Origin: Ambrosia x helenae | Lineage: Eukaryota > Streptophyta > Magnoliopsida > Asterales > Asteraceae | Direction of reading: 5' to 3' | NCBI GenBank assembly: GCA_030844895.1 | Contig: CM061233.1 | Location: 59,049,468 to 59,113,467 of the forward strand | Length of the DNA stretch: 64,000 bases | Shown here: piece after piece, positions 22,056 through 33,740 of the stretch | How the letters are laid out: every line of letters begins with the position of its first letter | How positions within the stretch are numbered: position 1 is the stretch's first letter | Program-made: the position numbers and the translations under genes | Notes under the pieces: generated by a model | Database searches by the model: none | The model's input: only the letters and a program-made list of their open reading frames with translations | Told to the model about the DNA's origin: nothing

Positions 22056-22456
22056 ATGGGTGATGACAATTTGTTTTCGATTACATATCGTCGTCGATCA
22101 TCTCGTGCAAACCGCCAACCTACAAACAACCCATCGGTAACACACCCACCCGCAACAGACCCTCCGACTTTAAATCCACCTGCAACATACCCTCGGCAAG
22201 ATCAGGGTGCTCCGCCATCGTGACTTCAAAGAGGGGTTCCATCGGATACACTTGGAGAAGAAATCTTTCCACTTACTAACGAGCGAATCCATGGTGCGGT
22301 CATTTGTACCGCTTAGTCGATTGTATTCCACCAACGTGTTGCGCCAAAACGAAGCCCTCCTTAAAATGGGAGGAAGATTGCGGTTGTTGACATCTATTCA
22401 CACCCTCACTAACGCGATCTCCTCATTTACATTCCACGGAGCCATTTTTAAGAGAT
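22056..22456. pseudogene. Rearranged remnant resembling PIF/Harbinger ORF1 (Myb/SANT-like)
   Basis: On the plus strand a TATA box (TATATAAAC, about 21991) precedes an ATG at 22056 with a 56-codon Pro/Asn-rich frame (MGDDNLFSITYRRRSSR). From 22456 leftward on the minus strand, a frame starting MAPWNVNEEIALVRV continues after one TGA with SFWRNTLVEYNRL and DSLVSKWKDFF. That resembles the Myb/SANT-like ORF1 protein of plant Harbinger elements, which helps the transposase bind DNA. The two parts face each other, which suggests an internal inversion. No terminal repeats were found. Confidence 0.4.
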
Positions 22457-22464
22457 GATTTTGG

Positions 22465-22890
22465 TTTTGGTATTAGAAATTATGGGATTTTTATAGGGTT
22501 TGTAGCCATTAGAAAACGGTAAGTTTATTAAATTTATAATTGTTGGGAAAAAATGGTAAAAAATTATAGCCGTTGGGAAAAATAATAAATTGGTTAGTTT
22601 TATTGAATTTAAATCAAAATAAATAAAAAAATCAGTGAAGTGCCTTCAAACCTGTGTTTCAGTGAAGTGAAGCGGTAAAGTGACGTGAGTCACGTGACAA
22701 TGCATGATTAATTGAAATAAGTAAAATAAAAAAATTTAGTGATGTGCCCCTCCCTCGTGACATCAAAATATCATTTTGTGCACCTTAGTTCGATTTTACC
22801 ATTCACAAGGTATTATTCATGAGAAATACAAATCACATTAAATTATTTAATAATAATAATAGTTTTATCACATAATATGTTTTTTTTTAC
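22465..22890. other. AT-rich spacer, no gene seen
   Basis: Mostly AT-rich sequence. The only structure noted is a palindrome (GTGACGTGAGTCACGTGAC) near 22680. Confidence 0.4.
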
Positions 22891-22903
22891 CAAGTTACAT
22901 CAG

Positions 22904-23121
22904 TTTTTTTAACGGCAAAAAACGACGTGTCAACCACCATGATACCGGACACTGTGGCTAAGGTCGACTACTCAACCGTCGTCAGCCCCTTGGCTCTCCG
23001 AGATGCACAGAAACCGACCTCCACCCATCAAAGGCATGTCAATTAAATAATTGATAAAACATCGCTTTCAACACCCGTATTCACTCTGCACCTAAATACC
23101 ACTCTATCCAAAGGATGAAAG
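22904..23121 (-). mobile_element. 5'-truncated LINE fragment with TSD
   Basis: On the minus strand this 218-bp piece ends TTTTGCCGTT plus an A-run, the same 3' end type as at 21287-21418. It is flanked by CAAGTTACATCAG (22891-22903) and CAAGTTACATTAG (23122-23134), a 13-bp target-site duplication with one mismatch. Confidence 0.75.
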
Positions 23122-23278
23122 CAAGTTACATTAGTCCACAAAGAGTCATGACTCATGAGGACAAGGACAAGCATCCCACCCCTCCAAGAGTCCAAGTAGG
23201 TTCGACCAGGCGATGTAAGTTTTGCTCTCCATCCCCAAAGAGCATGAGGTGGTCAAGAGAAAAACAAAGCCCTATAAT

Positions 23279-24458
23279 TCTATATACTAACAAAACCAAA
23301 TGTGAACAGTCCTAATTCATGGTTGGGCCATGTTTTCAATTTTGATTGGACCACGTTTCTTATTTTCCTTTTCATTGTTTTCGTGGTTTTTTCCAGCAAA
23401 CAAACAAAGCATGTGTGTCGCTACTCCTCTCACATACATATCCTCCCACACTTGACACTTCCCACCATCACTGCCATAGTCACCATCATCACCATCAAAG
23501 ATCCACCCCATGACGAGCTTCACACAGCGCCATCATCACCAAGCACAGATAGAGAGTTAATAGAGAAAGAGTGAAAAGTGACCGGTGTAACGCACCCTTC
23601 ATCATCATCATCATCATCATCATCATCGTCGTCGTCGTCGCACCGTCACAAATCCGTCAGATTTGTTCTTTCAGAGAGAGTAGGAGATAGAGGTAGAAGA
23701 GATGGGGTGGTAGATGGTGATGGTCGAGATCTGTAACGGATATGTTTTGTGGTGTTCGTGGTTGTTAGTGGCATCTTTGGTTGTGGTGGTGGTGTTTGGA
23801 TGATGATTATAGCAGTGGCGGTTGGTGGTGGTGTTGGATGGTGGTTGTTGCGATGGCTGCTGCGATCGTTGGTGATGGTGTTGTGTGGTTGTTGTTGCAG
23901 TGGAGTTGGTGGTGCTGGGTTGTGAAAGTGAATGCTTTATGGCAATGGAGTTAGATGATGTATATGGAGAGAGGGTAGAGGTGAGAGACTAGATAAAATA
24001 AAACAATGGATTCAACTTAACAAAAACCATTTGCTCAATTAAAAGGTTTTTTCTTTTTGAAATTTCACTTTGTTATAACCAGTCACCAAAGATACCCTTG
24101 CTTATTTGTTTTCTAGATTAAAACCTTGATCTATATTATCTCTTCAATATTTCAAGTAACAAATTTAAATATTTTTTTATTTATTTTAACACTTGTAAAA
24201 GCTAACTTTTAACTCTAGATATGCTTACTTAACCGTGCTAATTGCTTATTTTTATCGTCGTTTAGATTAGTGTGATTTGTAGGCTAAAATTCTGATTGCA
24301 CCCCTTAACAGTTTGGTTAAAACCCTCGATCGCACGCTCAGAAAATATTTCTTGGGTCCACCACTGATCTATAATAACTCATCGATAAATCATATAATAA
24401 ATACATTAGCGTCAACACTGTACTGTAACCCCGCCGCGAAGCGCGGGTCCAACACTAG
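23279..24458 (+). mobile_element. Non-autonomous Helitron E
   Basis: The 3' end is clear: hairpin CCGCCGCGAAGCGCGGG followed by CTAG at 24455-24458 and a T. The proposed 5' end TCTATATACTAACAAAACC at 23279 looks like a Helitron 5' terminus, but the base before it is T and not the usual A. The inside has no coding signal. It holds a (TCA)n(TCG)n tract at 23600-23642 and a GGT-rich stretch at 23700-23930. Confidence 0.55.
23600..23642. repeat. (TCA)n(TCG)n microsatellite
   Basis: A run of about nine TCA units passes directly into about five TCG units. It lies in a pyrimidine-rich region that precedes a GGT-rich one. Confidence 0.9.
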
Positions 24459-25110
24459 TTTTTATATATAATTAAACTAGTTTAAGTACCCGTGTGTTAC
24501 ACGGGTTGGATAATGTCAAATGTGTTAATGAGAAGTTGTAAATAGTATTTGAACTGATAGTTGATAACAAAAGATAACATGACAAGGCGACAGAAGATGT
24601 ACTTAACATGAAATAACTATATCAGATTTAACTGATAGTTGAATACAAAATATAAAGCAAATTATCGAATAATATTTAACTCTTGTTTGTGAACAAAGTA
24701 AACAGTACGAGGGAAAACGAAAGTAAGAGACACAATTTTCATCGTTACATACATCTAACTGACATCAAATTAACCACAACTTTAAAAAAATATTATCAAT
24801 ACAATATATGAAACGAACATAAGCCATTACATAAAAGTTATTAGGCTTCAAACCTAGAAATTACAAAATCATGATCCATATTATATGCCAAACCCACGTG
24901 TACAATCCAAAAAAACGTGACATCACTAACCATAAAGATTTCAGTTTTTAAGTTCAAAAGTGTAGATAACGCTCAGAAAATATTTCTTGGGTCTACCACT
25001 GATCTATAATAACTCATCGATAAATCATATAATAAATACATTAGCGTCAACACTGTACTGTAACCCCGCCACGAAGCGCGGGTCCAACACTAGTTTTTAT
25101 ATATAATTAA
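24335..25110 (+). repeat. Tandemly duplicated Helitron 3' terminus (~142 bp unit)
   Basis: The segment starting CGCTCAGAAAATATTTCTTG and running through the hairpin, CTAG and a short AT tail occurs at 24335-24476 and at 24970-25110, with only a few differences. Both copies end in CTAGT (24455-24459 and 25090-25094). Helitron D separates them. Without D the two copies would be adjacent. Confidence 0.85.
24477..24966 (-). mobile_element. Short non-autonomous Helitron D
   Basis: On the minus strand it begins TCTACACTTTTGAAC at 24966, preceded by A. It ends with the hairpin ACCCGTGTAACACACGGGT, then ACTTAAA and CTAG at 24480-24477, followed by T. Both ends fit the A|TC...CTRR|T Helitron rule. 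It is 490 bp long with no ORF. Confidence 0.8.
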
Positions 25111-25502
25111 ATCCTTACCTAAGTTATATTAGTTTTTTAAGAAATAAAGCAATTAAATAAATAAAGACATTTTTATTAATTAAAAAAATGATATTAATTT
25201 GAGAAATAATAAATTACTTAGAATTAAAAGAAATCAAAAAAAAAATACATGATTAAAAAATACAAACGCAGTCCGATTGAACTCATTCAAGCCTCACTCT
25301 TTGCACGCCACATACCGTATAGTTTTAAGGGGTTAAAATCAAATATACAGTGGAAAAAATAGGAAATCGTAGGAAAGGTATCAAACGGAGTTCGGTTGAA
25401 CTCATTGAATCGGCTTTGGAACCGTCTCATCAAACCCTACGACCTTAGATTTTAGGTTTTCGATTTTGTGAATTTTTACCTTGTAATTTTTAGAATTTGT
25501 GT
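25111..25502. other. AT-rich spacer, nothing recognised
   Basis: No ORF, terminal repeat or RNA gene could be supported here. A phrase containing TTGAACTCATT occurs twice (about 25277 and 25396), suggesting an old small duplication. Confidence 0.4.
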
Positions 25503-25507
25503 TATAT

Positions 25508-28500
25508 TGTAACAACCGGCAAAAATAAGGTAATTCCGTACTAATTAATTAATATATGATTAACGTAATTAAATGCAATTATGTGTGATTTAATTATCAA
25601 GGCCTTAGGAGATAGCAATTTCCAAATAATGCATAGGAATGCATACGTTTAATGGTAAAACATGATAGGATCATGTGCGAATAAACTATCCGGTATGGAC
25701 GTTGGCAATTACCCGGTAATAATTAAATAAACGAAAAGGATCCCGGACACCCAGGATATAAAATAAAGGGTATTTTCACAAAGTATAATGAGTTTTGGAA
25801 CTCCAAAACCATAAGTGGAAACGTCTCATACAAATCTCCCGGTAACGAATAAAGTGCGCGTACCGCACCCGATACGCGTATAACTCATAATTTCACCCGG
25901 CAAAAGCCTAAATAACCAATCAACGCTTAAATTAGACTATATTTAAGGGTTATTAAAGGTATTTTTAATGTCCGAATGACGCGCGGTTAAATCCCGAAAA
26001 ATACCCGAACGACACCCGAACGACGAGGAATTAAACTCAACTTATTATTGGTAAATAAATTGTGTTGTGGACCCCACCTAAGCCCACAAGGGGCCGGCCT
26101 AATGGCCATAATTATCTCCTTGCATGGTGGTTTCTATAATAACCTATAAACCTAAGATAAAGAGCATGCATGGACAAAAGACAAATGTGTAAGACTTGGC
26201 AAGTACAAGCATGCTCCACTTGCCTTTTCCTTGTAAGAAATTTCGGCCCTAAGGCCATAAAATCCAAGACAAAATCAATCTAATGATGCACTAGTACACA
26301 CCCATGCTTGTAAATGGATCTAATATAAAGATTATAAGAGATTACAAAGATTTAGCAAAGATTCACAAGCAACACACCCCTCTCTCTCTCTAACCCACGG
26401 CACACACACACACTTACATAATCTTCCAAGATCATTTTTGTACAACACAATCTCTTATATCTTTGGGAAGATTATGTGCAATCCATGGAAGATTACATGT
26501 GATAGCATTATATAAACATGTGTTAGATACTTACACATTCAAGCTTTCTTCTTTCCTTTTCCTTCTCTTGTGGCCGTGAGTTTTACCCCACCCACACACA
26601 TATTTCTTTCAAGTTTTTACATCTTCAAATCACTTAAAACAATCCATCATCCAAACCCCCATTGTGTGTTTCAAGCTTGGAGCTTAACCATTAAGGAAGA
26701 ACACACTAAACCCCTCTCAAAATCCAAGGTTTTGTCTTCCCTAGCCTTGTGCTAGTAGTAAGCTTCTTAACCTTATTTTGATTATTAATATTCATGTATG
26801 TGTTCTTAGAAGCAAGTTGTACATGAAGGGTTTAAAATGTGGTGTTGAAACATAATCTTTAATAGGTTTTACATGAGTAAAATAAATGATTAAAGATATG
26901 TAAATGGATCATGGATTTGATGATGGTAAAGTAGTGTTCTTGAAAATGTATAAAATTTACACATACACTAAGTAGGATGATGATTTGATTAAGATTTGTA
27001 CAATAAACTTGAATGAGTTAAAATGTAACTTTAATCATCTTAAAATGATCATCCATGATATAATATATGATGGAATATATTAGAATGTCATGATTGAAGA
27101 AGTTGAAAGGTTAAAGTTTACTTACTTAGATGAATGGGATTTTGATATAATGGACAAATACATAAAACACACATACAAGTAGCCTTATATATGAAATATA
27201 AGACTATTAAAAGTGTTTTGATGCAAAAATAACTTAACAGTAAAAAGATGAATCTTCAAAGTCCACTAACTTGAGTGAAAAATACTAACTTTGGAAGTTA
27301 GAGTGGAAAAATGCAACATTTGAAAGTTAAGGGACTAATATTGTAACTTTGAAAGTTAGAGGACTAAAATGAACATTTTAGAAACTATAGGTCCAAAAAT
27401 GCAATAATGGAAAGTTTGGTGTCAAAAGTATAAGTAATAATTTTACAAGGTTGATTTGGTAAATACTAGTAGATATACTTGGGTATTTTGTATAAAAAGT
27501 ATATTTTTATAAAAGTGAAAGTTATAAAAATATGGGTTTGTATTAATATAAGGATTTTTATAAAAGAGAGATTTTATAAAAATGTTAAACAAAAACTTAA
27601 AACTTGAGAAACTTATACAAAAATGAATACTTTTATATAAATGGGAATATAAAAGTATTGGAAGCATTTTTGTATCTAAGTTAACAAGTTGAGTTAAAAT
27701 ACAAACCTTCCAAGTAACATGTGTTAGGTGGAAGGAATATGGATAATATTTCTATAAAACACATGTTGGGAAAAACTTGGAAAAATTAACTATCCAAGCT
27801 AAGATATCGAACTAAGACGCGTTAACGAACCATACACGGACAAAACATGAGAAAAATGCCATTGCGGCAAAATGAGAAAAGATATATTTTTAGGAAGTAA
27901 AATGTATATACATCATGGGTGAAAACTAATAAACACTTTCCTAAGTGTTGAAGGAATTATTCGTGGGAGAAAAACATAACGTAAACAAGTAAGACGTTAA
28001 ACAAACGTATATACTTAACAAGGAAAATTACACATTTATATATATATATATATATACGCTCGTCTCGGCAAAAATTCTAGTATATCTACTTAATGGGAAA
28101 GTAGGTATGTGGGAAGGAAAACCGAGACGAGTAGACGAAGATATATACATATGTGTATGCCGTGCCGACAAGATCCTAGTATATTTATTTGAATGGGAAA
28201 ATAAATATACGGTATGGTGAGTTGAATCGGGTGTTGAGAATATACAATCGAACGACGAGATCTTAGCATATTTTTTTAAATGGGAAAACAAATGTGCGGC
28301 AAAGTGAGTCGGGTCGAGTGTTGAAATATATATTATATCGAGCGATGCGATCTTAAGTATAATTATTTAAATGGGAAAATAATTATACGTTAAGTGAAGT
28401 CAAGTCGATGATAATAATGTACAAGTTAAGGAAATATTAACAAGAGTAATATATAACTTGTAATACCAAGGGTAATCTAACGCCAACGAAACCTAGGATA

Positions 28501-29411
28501 CGCGCTAAATTAAACGGAATTTGGAATAACTTATGGTCGGGAGTTGGGTGTACAACTTGCCAAGGCACATGCACTATAGGAATAGTGACTTATACGTCTA
28601 GGACGTTTGTAGGTGCGAGACCCTGTTTGCTATCTACTTAGTTGAGCCGGACATCGATTCAGGTGAGTTTCACGGCCCCATTTTAAACTATTTTTACGTT
28701 TTCGGGGGAAAGATATGTTAGGGAAAATGTTTGACGGATTTATTACTTGAGATGTGACCGCCACTCGGGGTTGAGTCCTCGCCTCTATAATCATTTGTTC
28801 AGGGAAATGAAACCGGTGGAATATTTGAATAGTACTATTGGTGCCTGACAAGGCCCACCCCTAATCGATAGCGTCGATTATGCATTAGTGTATGCCTGGG
28901 GTGCATATATTCTGAACTTAAGTCGTAGGATACCGAGTAACGACTTGGAGCGGGGCATTATTATTATACGTCTTGGTTTGATTATAGTCTCAAGTAGATT
29001 TATAGGAATTTGCAACTCCTATATATTGTCATAACATGGTATATCCCAAGTATTCAAGTTTTGGAAACTAAAACCTGTGAACTCACCAATATATTTATAT
29101 TGACGAAATTTTAAACATATCTTTCAGGTAATTAGACGAGGACAATCATGGCAAGCTGGGTCACGGAATCCTCCTATGCGGCGTCGGATATTTTGCGGGG
29201 TTTCACCTTTATTTCCCAAGGCTATGGGATATATTTGAGAAACCCCACCGTTTGTGTTATAAACAATTTACTTTTTGTGTAATGTTTTGAACAAGATTTG
29301 ACGCCTAAATAAATGACCCATTTTCTTAAATTACTTGTGATTTGCGTTAACCTTGACTTTATGCTCTTGAACCGTCGCGCCACGTGTTTCCGCCATCGGC
29401 GTGGTGTGACA
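25508..29411 (+). mobile_element. Solo LTR (3.9 kb), G1-related, TSD TATAT
   Basis: It begins TGTAACAACCGGC and ends GGCGTGGTGTGACA. Perfect 5-bp duplications TATAT lie at 25503-25507 and 29412-29416. It resembles the G1 LTR throughout but is clearly diverged. There is no internal sequence on either side, so the two LTRs of a full element recombined and left one. ORFs inside it are short and unconvincing. Confidence 0.93.
27627..28388 (+). repeat. Hairpin array in the solo LTR
   Basis: Hairpins lie at 27627-27658, 28082-28108, 28179-28210, 28267-28296 (degenerate) and 28357-28388, the same order and spacing as in the G1 LTR. The loop reads AAATGGGA or GAATGGGA. The stems at 27627, 28179 and 28357 pair perfectly over 12 bp with different sequences. 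Each of the last four stands in a ~90-bp unit that also has a GATCYTA-like box just upstream. Confidence 0.75.
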
Positions 29412-29416
29412 TATAT

Positions 29417-29755
29417 CATTGTGTCTTTTATGTTGCACTGTGTCTTTTCTTTATTCTCATCATTGTATCGTTTTTACGATTAATTGTATCTTTTTTCTTT
29501 AGCACTGTATTATATTTATTGCTATTGTATTATATTTTATGACTCATTATGTTATATCTCGACTTTCATGATCTATTGTATTTAGCGCTTCTATTTTTTT
29601 AAGCTGTGCATAATAACTTAAACTTAGTTTTAAGACCAAATGCTATTACATTTTAAAATACTTAAATGAAGTCAATATTTAACTGACCATTTGAAATGGG
29701 AATGTTTTAGCCTGTTCGACCTCAAAAACAACCGAAAGCAGCACAACAAAATATT
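29417..29755. other. AT-rich spacer, nothing recognised
   Basis: This is the unique flank between the solo LTR and the Copia element. It is T-rich with repeated ATTGTATY motifs and has no coding signal. Confidence 0.4.
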
Positions 29756-29760
29756 TAATG

Positions 29761-30062
29761 TGATATGATGTAACAAGAATTAACACAAGATTAGTGCTAA
29801 AACTTAAGAACTTTAGAAAAATTGTAAGATAAAGAAGTAGAGAAATGTATAACTTATGAAAGTGTATACATGAGGTGCATTTTCTCATCTACCTTAAGCT
29901 AGTATTTATACTACAAAAGATTAACTATTTGGTAGACAAGTTTAACTATTTGGACTGACTAGTAGTATGGTACATTATCTTTAAGTTTGACAAAGGGGTC
30001 ATTCACTTGCTTGGTAAATCAAGGAGGTAAATCTTATCCTTGAATGGTGATTCTTCATAACA
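29761..30062 (-). repeat. 3' LTR of Copia 1
   Basis: 302 bp with inverted TGTTATGA/TCATAACA-type termini (one end carries a substitution, TGATATGATG on the plus strand). On the minus strand it is preceded by the polypurine tract CCAAGGGGGAG (about 30063-30074). Confidence 0.92.
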
Positions 30063-30698
30063 CTCCCCCTTGGATGACACTTTGCAAACTTCGGGATCTT
30101 GAAGTACTGCCTCATTAAAAACCTGATTGTCTTTAATAAGGTCTCGAGTGTATGCAAAGAATCTTGGTGGTATATGTTTTGTTCTGTCACTTTTGATATA
30201 CCCTTCTTTCATCTGTGAGACACAAGCTGCATTATCTTCGTAGATAGGAGTTGGAGTTCGATCTTTCTCTAGTCCGCAAGAAGTCAATATGTGTTGTGAC
30301 ATAGATCTTAGCCATATGCATTCTCTTGAAGCTTCATGTAGTGCAATAACTTCAGCGTGATTTGAGGATGTTGCAACAAGTGTTTGTTTCTGAGAACGCC
30401 ATGAAATCGCAGTTCCTCCATTCATAAATACGTATCCAGTTTGAGATTTTGCTTTATGGGGATCGGATAAATAACCTGCATCTGCATAACCAACTAACCC
30501 TACTTTTGAATCGTTAGGATAAAACAAGCCTAAATCAACAGTACCTCGAAGGTATCGGAAAATATGTTTAATCCCATTCCAGTGCCTTTTAGTAGGAGCT
30601 GAACTAAATCTTGCTAACAAATTAACTGCAAAAGAAATGTCAGGTCTTGTACAATTAGTAAGATACATAAGAGCTCCAATTGAACTGAGGTATGGTGT
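30003..30698 (-). pseudogene. Copia 1 RNase H
   Basis: This is the end of pol. It has LTNCTRPDISFAVNLLARF, then YADAGYLSDPHKAKSQTGYV, SSNHAEVIALHEASRE, the Asp in YEDNAACV, and SDRTKHIPPRFF. The usual order of Copia RNase H motifs (ADAG, E, D) is complete. It is in frame with RT but cut off from it by a TAG at 30699-30701. The last 50 or so codons run into the 3' LTR. Confidence 0.88.
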
Positions 30699-32099
30699 CT
30701 ATTGACCAAGAATCTCTTCATTATCTTCGCATGGGCGAAATGGATCATTATCGACATTGAGTGATCTAACAACCATCGGGGTGCTTAAAGGATTTGCCTT
30801 GTCCATGTTAAAGCGTTTTAAGAGTTTTTCTGTATAAGTTGATTGATGCACAAGTATTCCATTATTCATGTGCTCTATCTGTAAACCAAGACAATATTTT
30901 GTTTTTCCAAGGTCTTTCATTTCAAACTCTTTCTTTAAAAGACCAATTGCTTCATGAATTTCTTCATGTGTCCCAATTATATTTAAATCATCAACATATA
31001 CAGCTATGATCACATATCCTGATGTAGTCTTTTTAATAAAGACGCATGGACATATAAGATTATTTATGTAACCTTTACTCACAAGATACTCACTCAAACG
31101 ATTGTACCACATCCGTCCAGATTGTTTCAACCCATATAAAGATCTTTGCAATTTGATTGAACACATTTCTTTGGGTTTTGAACTTAATGCTTCAGACATT
31201 TTAAATCCTTCTGGAATTTTCATATAGATGTCAGTATCAAGTGATCCATATAAGTAAGCTGTAACAACATCCATAAGGCGCATTTCTAAATTTTTAGAAA
31301 CTGCTAAGCTGATTAAATACCTAAACGTAATAGCATCCATAATAGGAGAATACGTTTCTTCATAATCAATTCCTGGTCTTTGAGAGAAACCTTGAGCTAC
31401 AAATCTAGCCTTATATCTTGTAACTTCATTTTTCTCATTTCGTTTTCGTACAAAAACCCATTTATACCCTACAGGCTTTATGACCTTAGGTGTAATGACA
31501 ATTGGTCCAAACACCTTTCGTTTGTTAAGTGAATCTAATTCAGCTTGCATAGCACCTTTCCATTTATCCCAGTCATGCCTATTTTGACAATCAATGACGG
31601 ATTTTGGTTCGGGATCATTATCTCCACTCATGATGTCACTTGCTACAGAGTAAGAAAATATCTCATCAATATTTTCCATTTCATGTCGGTTCCATAAAAT
31701 ATGTGTATGACCATAGTTGATTGACATCTCTTGATTAGTATCATTCATCTCTTCCTCATGAGAGGTTTTGGGATTCAGTGTTCCATCAAGATCATTATCT
31801 TTATGGTCAACTTCCTTTTCATGTCTTTTTCTTTTCCGAGGATTTTTGTCCTTCGAACCGATTGGCCTTCCACGTTTCAAACGTTTCTGAGATTCATGAG
31901 CCATCTCATTATCTATTTGCTTATTTGGAATCTCAACTCGAGCGGGAGCATTAGCAGCTGGTATATGAGATTTAGTGACTCTACTTGTATCAGTAAATGC
32001 ATCAGGCAATTGATTTGCAATTTGTTGCAGATGTATTATCTTTTGAACCTCTGTCTCACATAGTTTTGTTTTTGGATCAAGATAGGATAATGAAGGCAT
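30699..32099 (-). pseudogene. Copia 1 reverse transcriptase
   Basis: The N-terminal third is a basic, low-complexity linker (RLKRGRPIGSKDKNPRKRKR). RVT_2 follows with KWVFVRKRNEKNEVTRYKAR, VAQGFSQRPGIDYEETYSPI, the catalytic Asp in MDVVTAYLYGSLD, SLYGLKQSGRMWY and AVYVDDLNIIG. It begins after a frameshift in an A-rich run near 32115-32135 and stops at TAG 30699-30701. Apart from those lesions the RT core looks intact. Confidence 0.88.
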
Positions 32100-32112
32100 A
32101 CACCATGAGACA

Positions 32113-32856
32113 TCATTTTCTTGTTTTTTTCTTTTCTCCCACTAATGCCGGGAATATTGCCTCGTTAAAGCGACAATCAGCAAAACGTGTTGTAAATACA
32201 TCACCTGTTAAAGGTTCAAGATATCTAATGATGGAGGCTGTTTCATATCCAACATATATTCCCAACCTTCTTTGGGGGCTCATTTTTGTGCGTTGTGGTG
32301 GTGTAATAGGAACATACACTGCACACCCAAAAATTCTAAGATGAGAAATGTCTGGCTCATGGCCAGAAGCAAGTTGTAGGGGAGAGTATTTTTGATTTGC
32401 ACTTGGTCTTACACGAATTAATGACCCAGCATGTAAAATTGCATGCCCCCAAACAGACACAGGAAGTTTCGTTCTCATTATTAGTGGTCTAGCTATTAGT
32501 TGTAGACGTTTGATTAATGATTCAGCTAAACCATTTTGTGTGTGTACATGAGCAACAGAGTGTTCGACAATAATTCCCACAGCCATGCAATAATCATTGA
32601 AAGCATGTGATGTAAATTCACCCGCATTATCAAGTCTCACCCTTTTAATGGTATAATCGGGAAAATGTGCTCGTAATTTGATTATTTGACCAAGAAATTT
32701 TGCAAATACAACATTACGAGTTGATAGTAAAGAGACATGAGACCATCTGCTAGATGCGTCTATGAAGACCATGAAGTATCTAAACGGTCCACATGGTGGA
32801 TGAATTGGTCCACATATATTGAATTCATTTAAGAAACATTGGTGATTCCTTTTCAA
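32113..32856 (-). pseudogene. Copia 1 integrase core
   Basis: The rve domain has Asp in VFIDASSRWSHV, Asp in RVRLDNAGEFTS and Glu in VHTQNGLAESLIKRLQ. The Copia-type C-terminal stretch follows (LRIFGCAVYVPI and GIYVGYETASIIRYLEP). It overlaps the upstream protease frame by about 30 bp in another frame, so an indel lies near 32825-32856. A second indel near 32115-32135 separates it from RT. Confidence 0.87.
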
Positions 32857-33481
32857 CTTTTAAGCGTGAAGGTCTTGTGATTAATTTTCCAAGTGAGCAA
32901 GATGTACATAGGGGCATTTTATCTGATTGTGGGATCTTTTGATATTTCAATGGATGTCCATAAGTGTTTTCAATTATCCTTTTCATCATTGTAGATCCTG
33001 GATGACCTAATCTGTCATGCCATAAGTTAAGTACCTCAAGATCATAAGGACTTTCCTTAACTGCCATATGTGCCTCAGGCACACTAATATATCTATAATG
33101 CAAACCAGATGGGAGCATGGGCAGTTTTTCTAAAACGTGATCTTTGCTCATGATGTGCAAATATTTTTCATCATCAACGGTCCTTGACTGAGTATCATAT
33201 CCATTATGATATATGCTTTTGAAACTTAACAAGTTTCTCATTGATTTGGGAGAAAATAAAGCATTTTCTATCAAAAGCTTTGTACCATTTGGTAATACTA
33301 AATTAGCTTTTCCCACACCTTCTATCAAATCCGTAGGACCAGATATTTTATTAATGGTTCCTTTTGTTGAATTCAATTCATAAAAATATTTCTTCCATTT
33401 AAGTATAGTGTGTGTGGCTCCACTATCCGCTACACATATATCCGCATCATTTGTTTGGCCTTGTGCTCCAATTGTATTCAT
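32825..33481 (-). pseudogene. Copia 1 protease and GAG-pre-integrase domain
   Basis: The aspartic protease motif CVADSGATHTIL comes 17 residues after the first Met. The integrase zinc-binding region follows with LWHDRLGHPGSTMM and CTSCSLGK. No gag domain or CCHC knuckle precedes it. The Met at 33481 lies about 65 bp from the PBS, so gag was removed and the protease is now nearly at the start of the internal region. Confidence 0.85.
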
Positions 33482-33544
33482 TTTAATAGTGCTTATAATG
33501 GATGTCTTTGTGGTTAAAGCCTTTCTTGATTAGGACATAAGCTA

Positions 33545-33559
33545 CTCGTGCTGATAACG
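33545..33559 (-). other. Primer binding site of Copia 1
   Basis: On the minus strand CGTTATCAGCACGAG follows the LTR end (33560) directly. This GTTATCAGCACG form is common in plant Copia elements in place of the plain initiator-Met site. Confidence 0.7.
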
Positions 33560-33740
33560 TGTTATGATGTAACAAGAATTAACACAAGATTAGTGCTAAA
33601 ACTTAAGAACTTTAGAAAGATTGTAAGATAAAGAAGTAGAGAAATGTATAACTTATGAAAGTGTATACATGAGGTGCATTTTCTCATCTACCTTAAGCTA
33701 GTATTTATACTACAAAAGATTAACTATTTGGTAGACAAGT
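33560..33740 (-). repeat. 5' LTR of Copia 1, inner part
   Basis: It matches 29761 onward for 181 bp up to the CAAGT target site, where the 2.5-kb solo LTR interrupts it. The remaining 121 bp of the LTR lie at 36269-36389. Confidence 0.92.

Noticed and set aside
23302..23574. Open frames around the Helitron E interior.
   Set aside because: Simple-sequence composition, no recognisable domain, and no start context.
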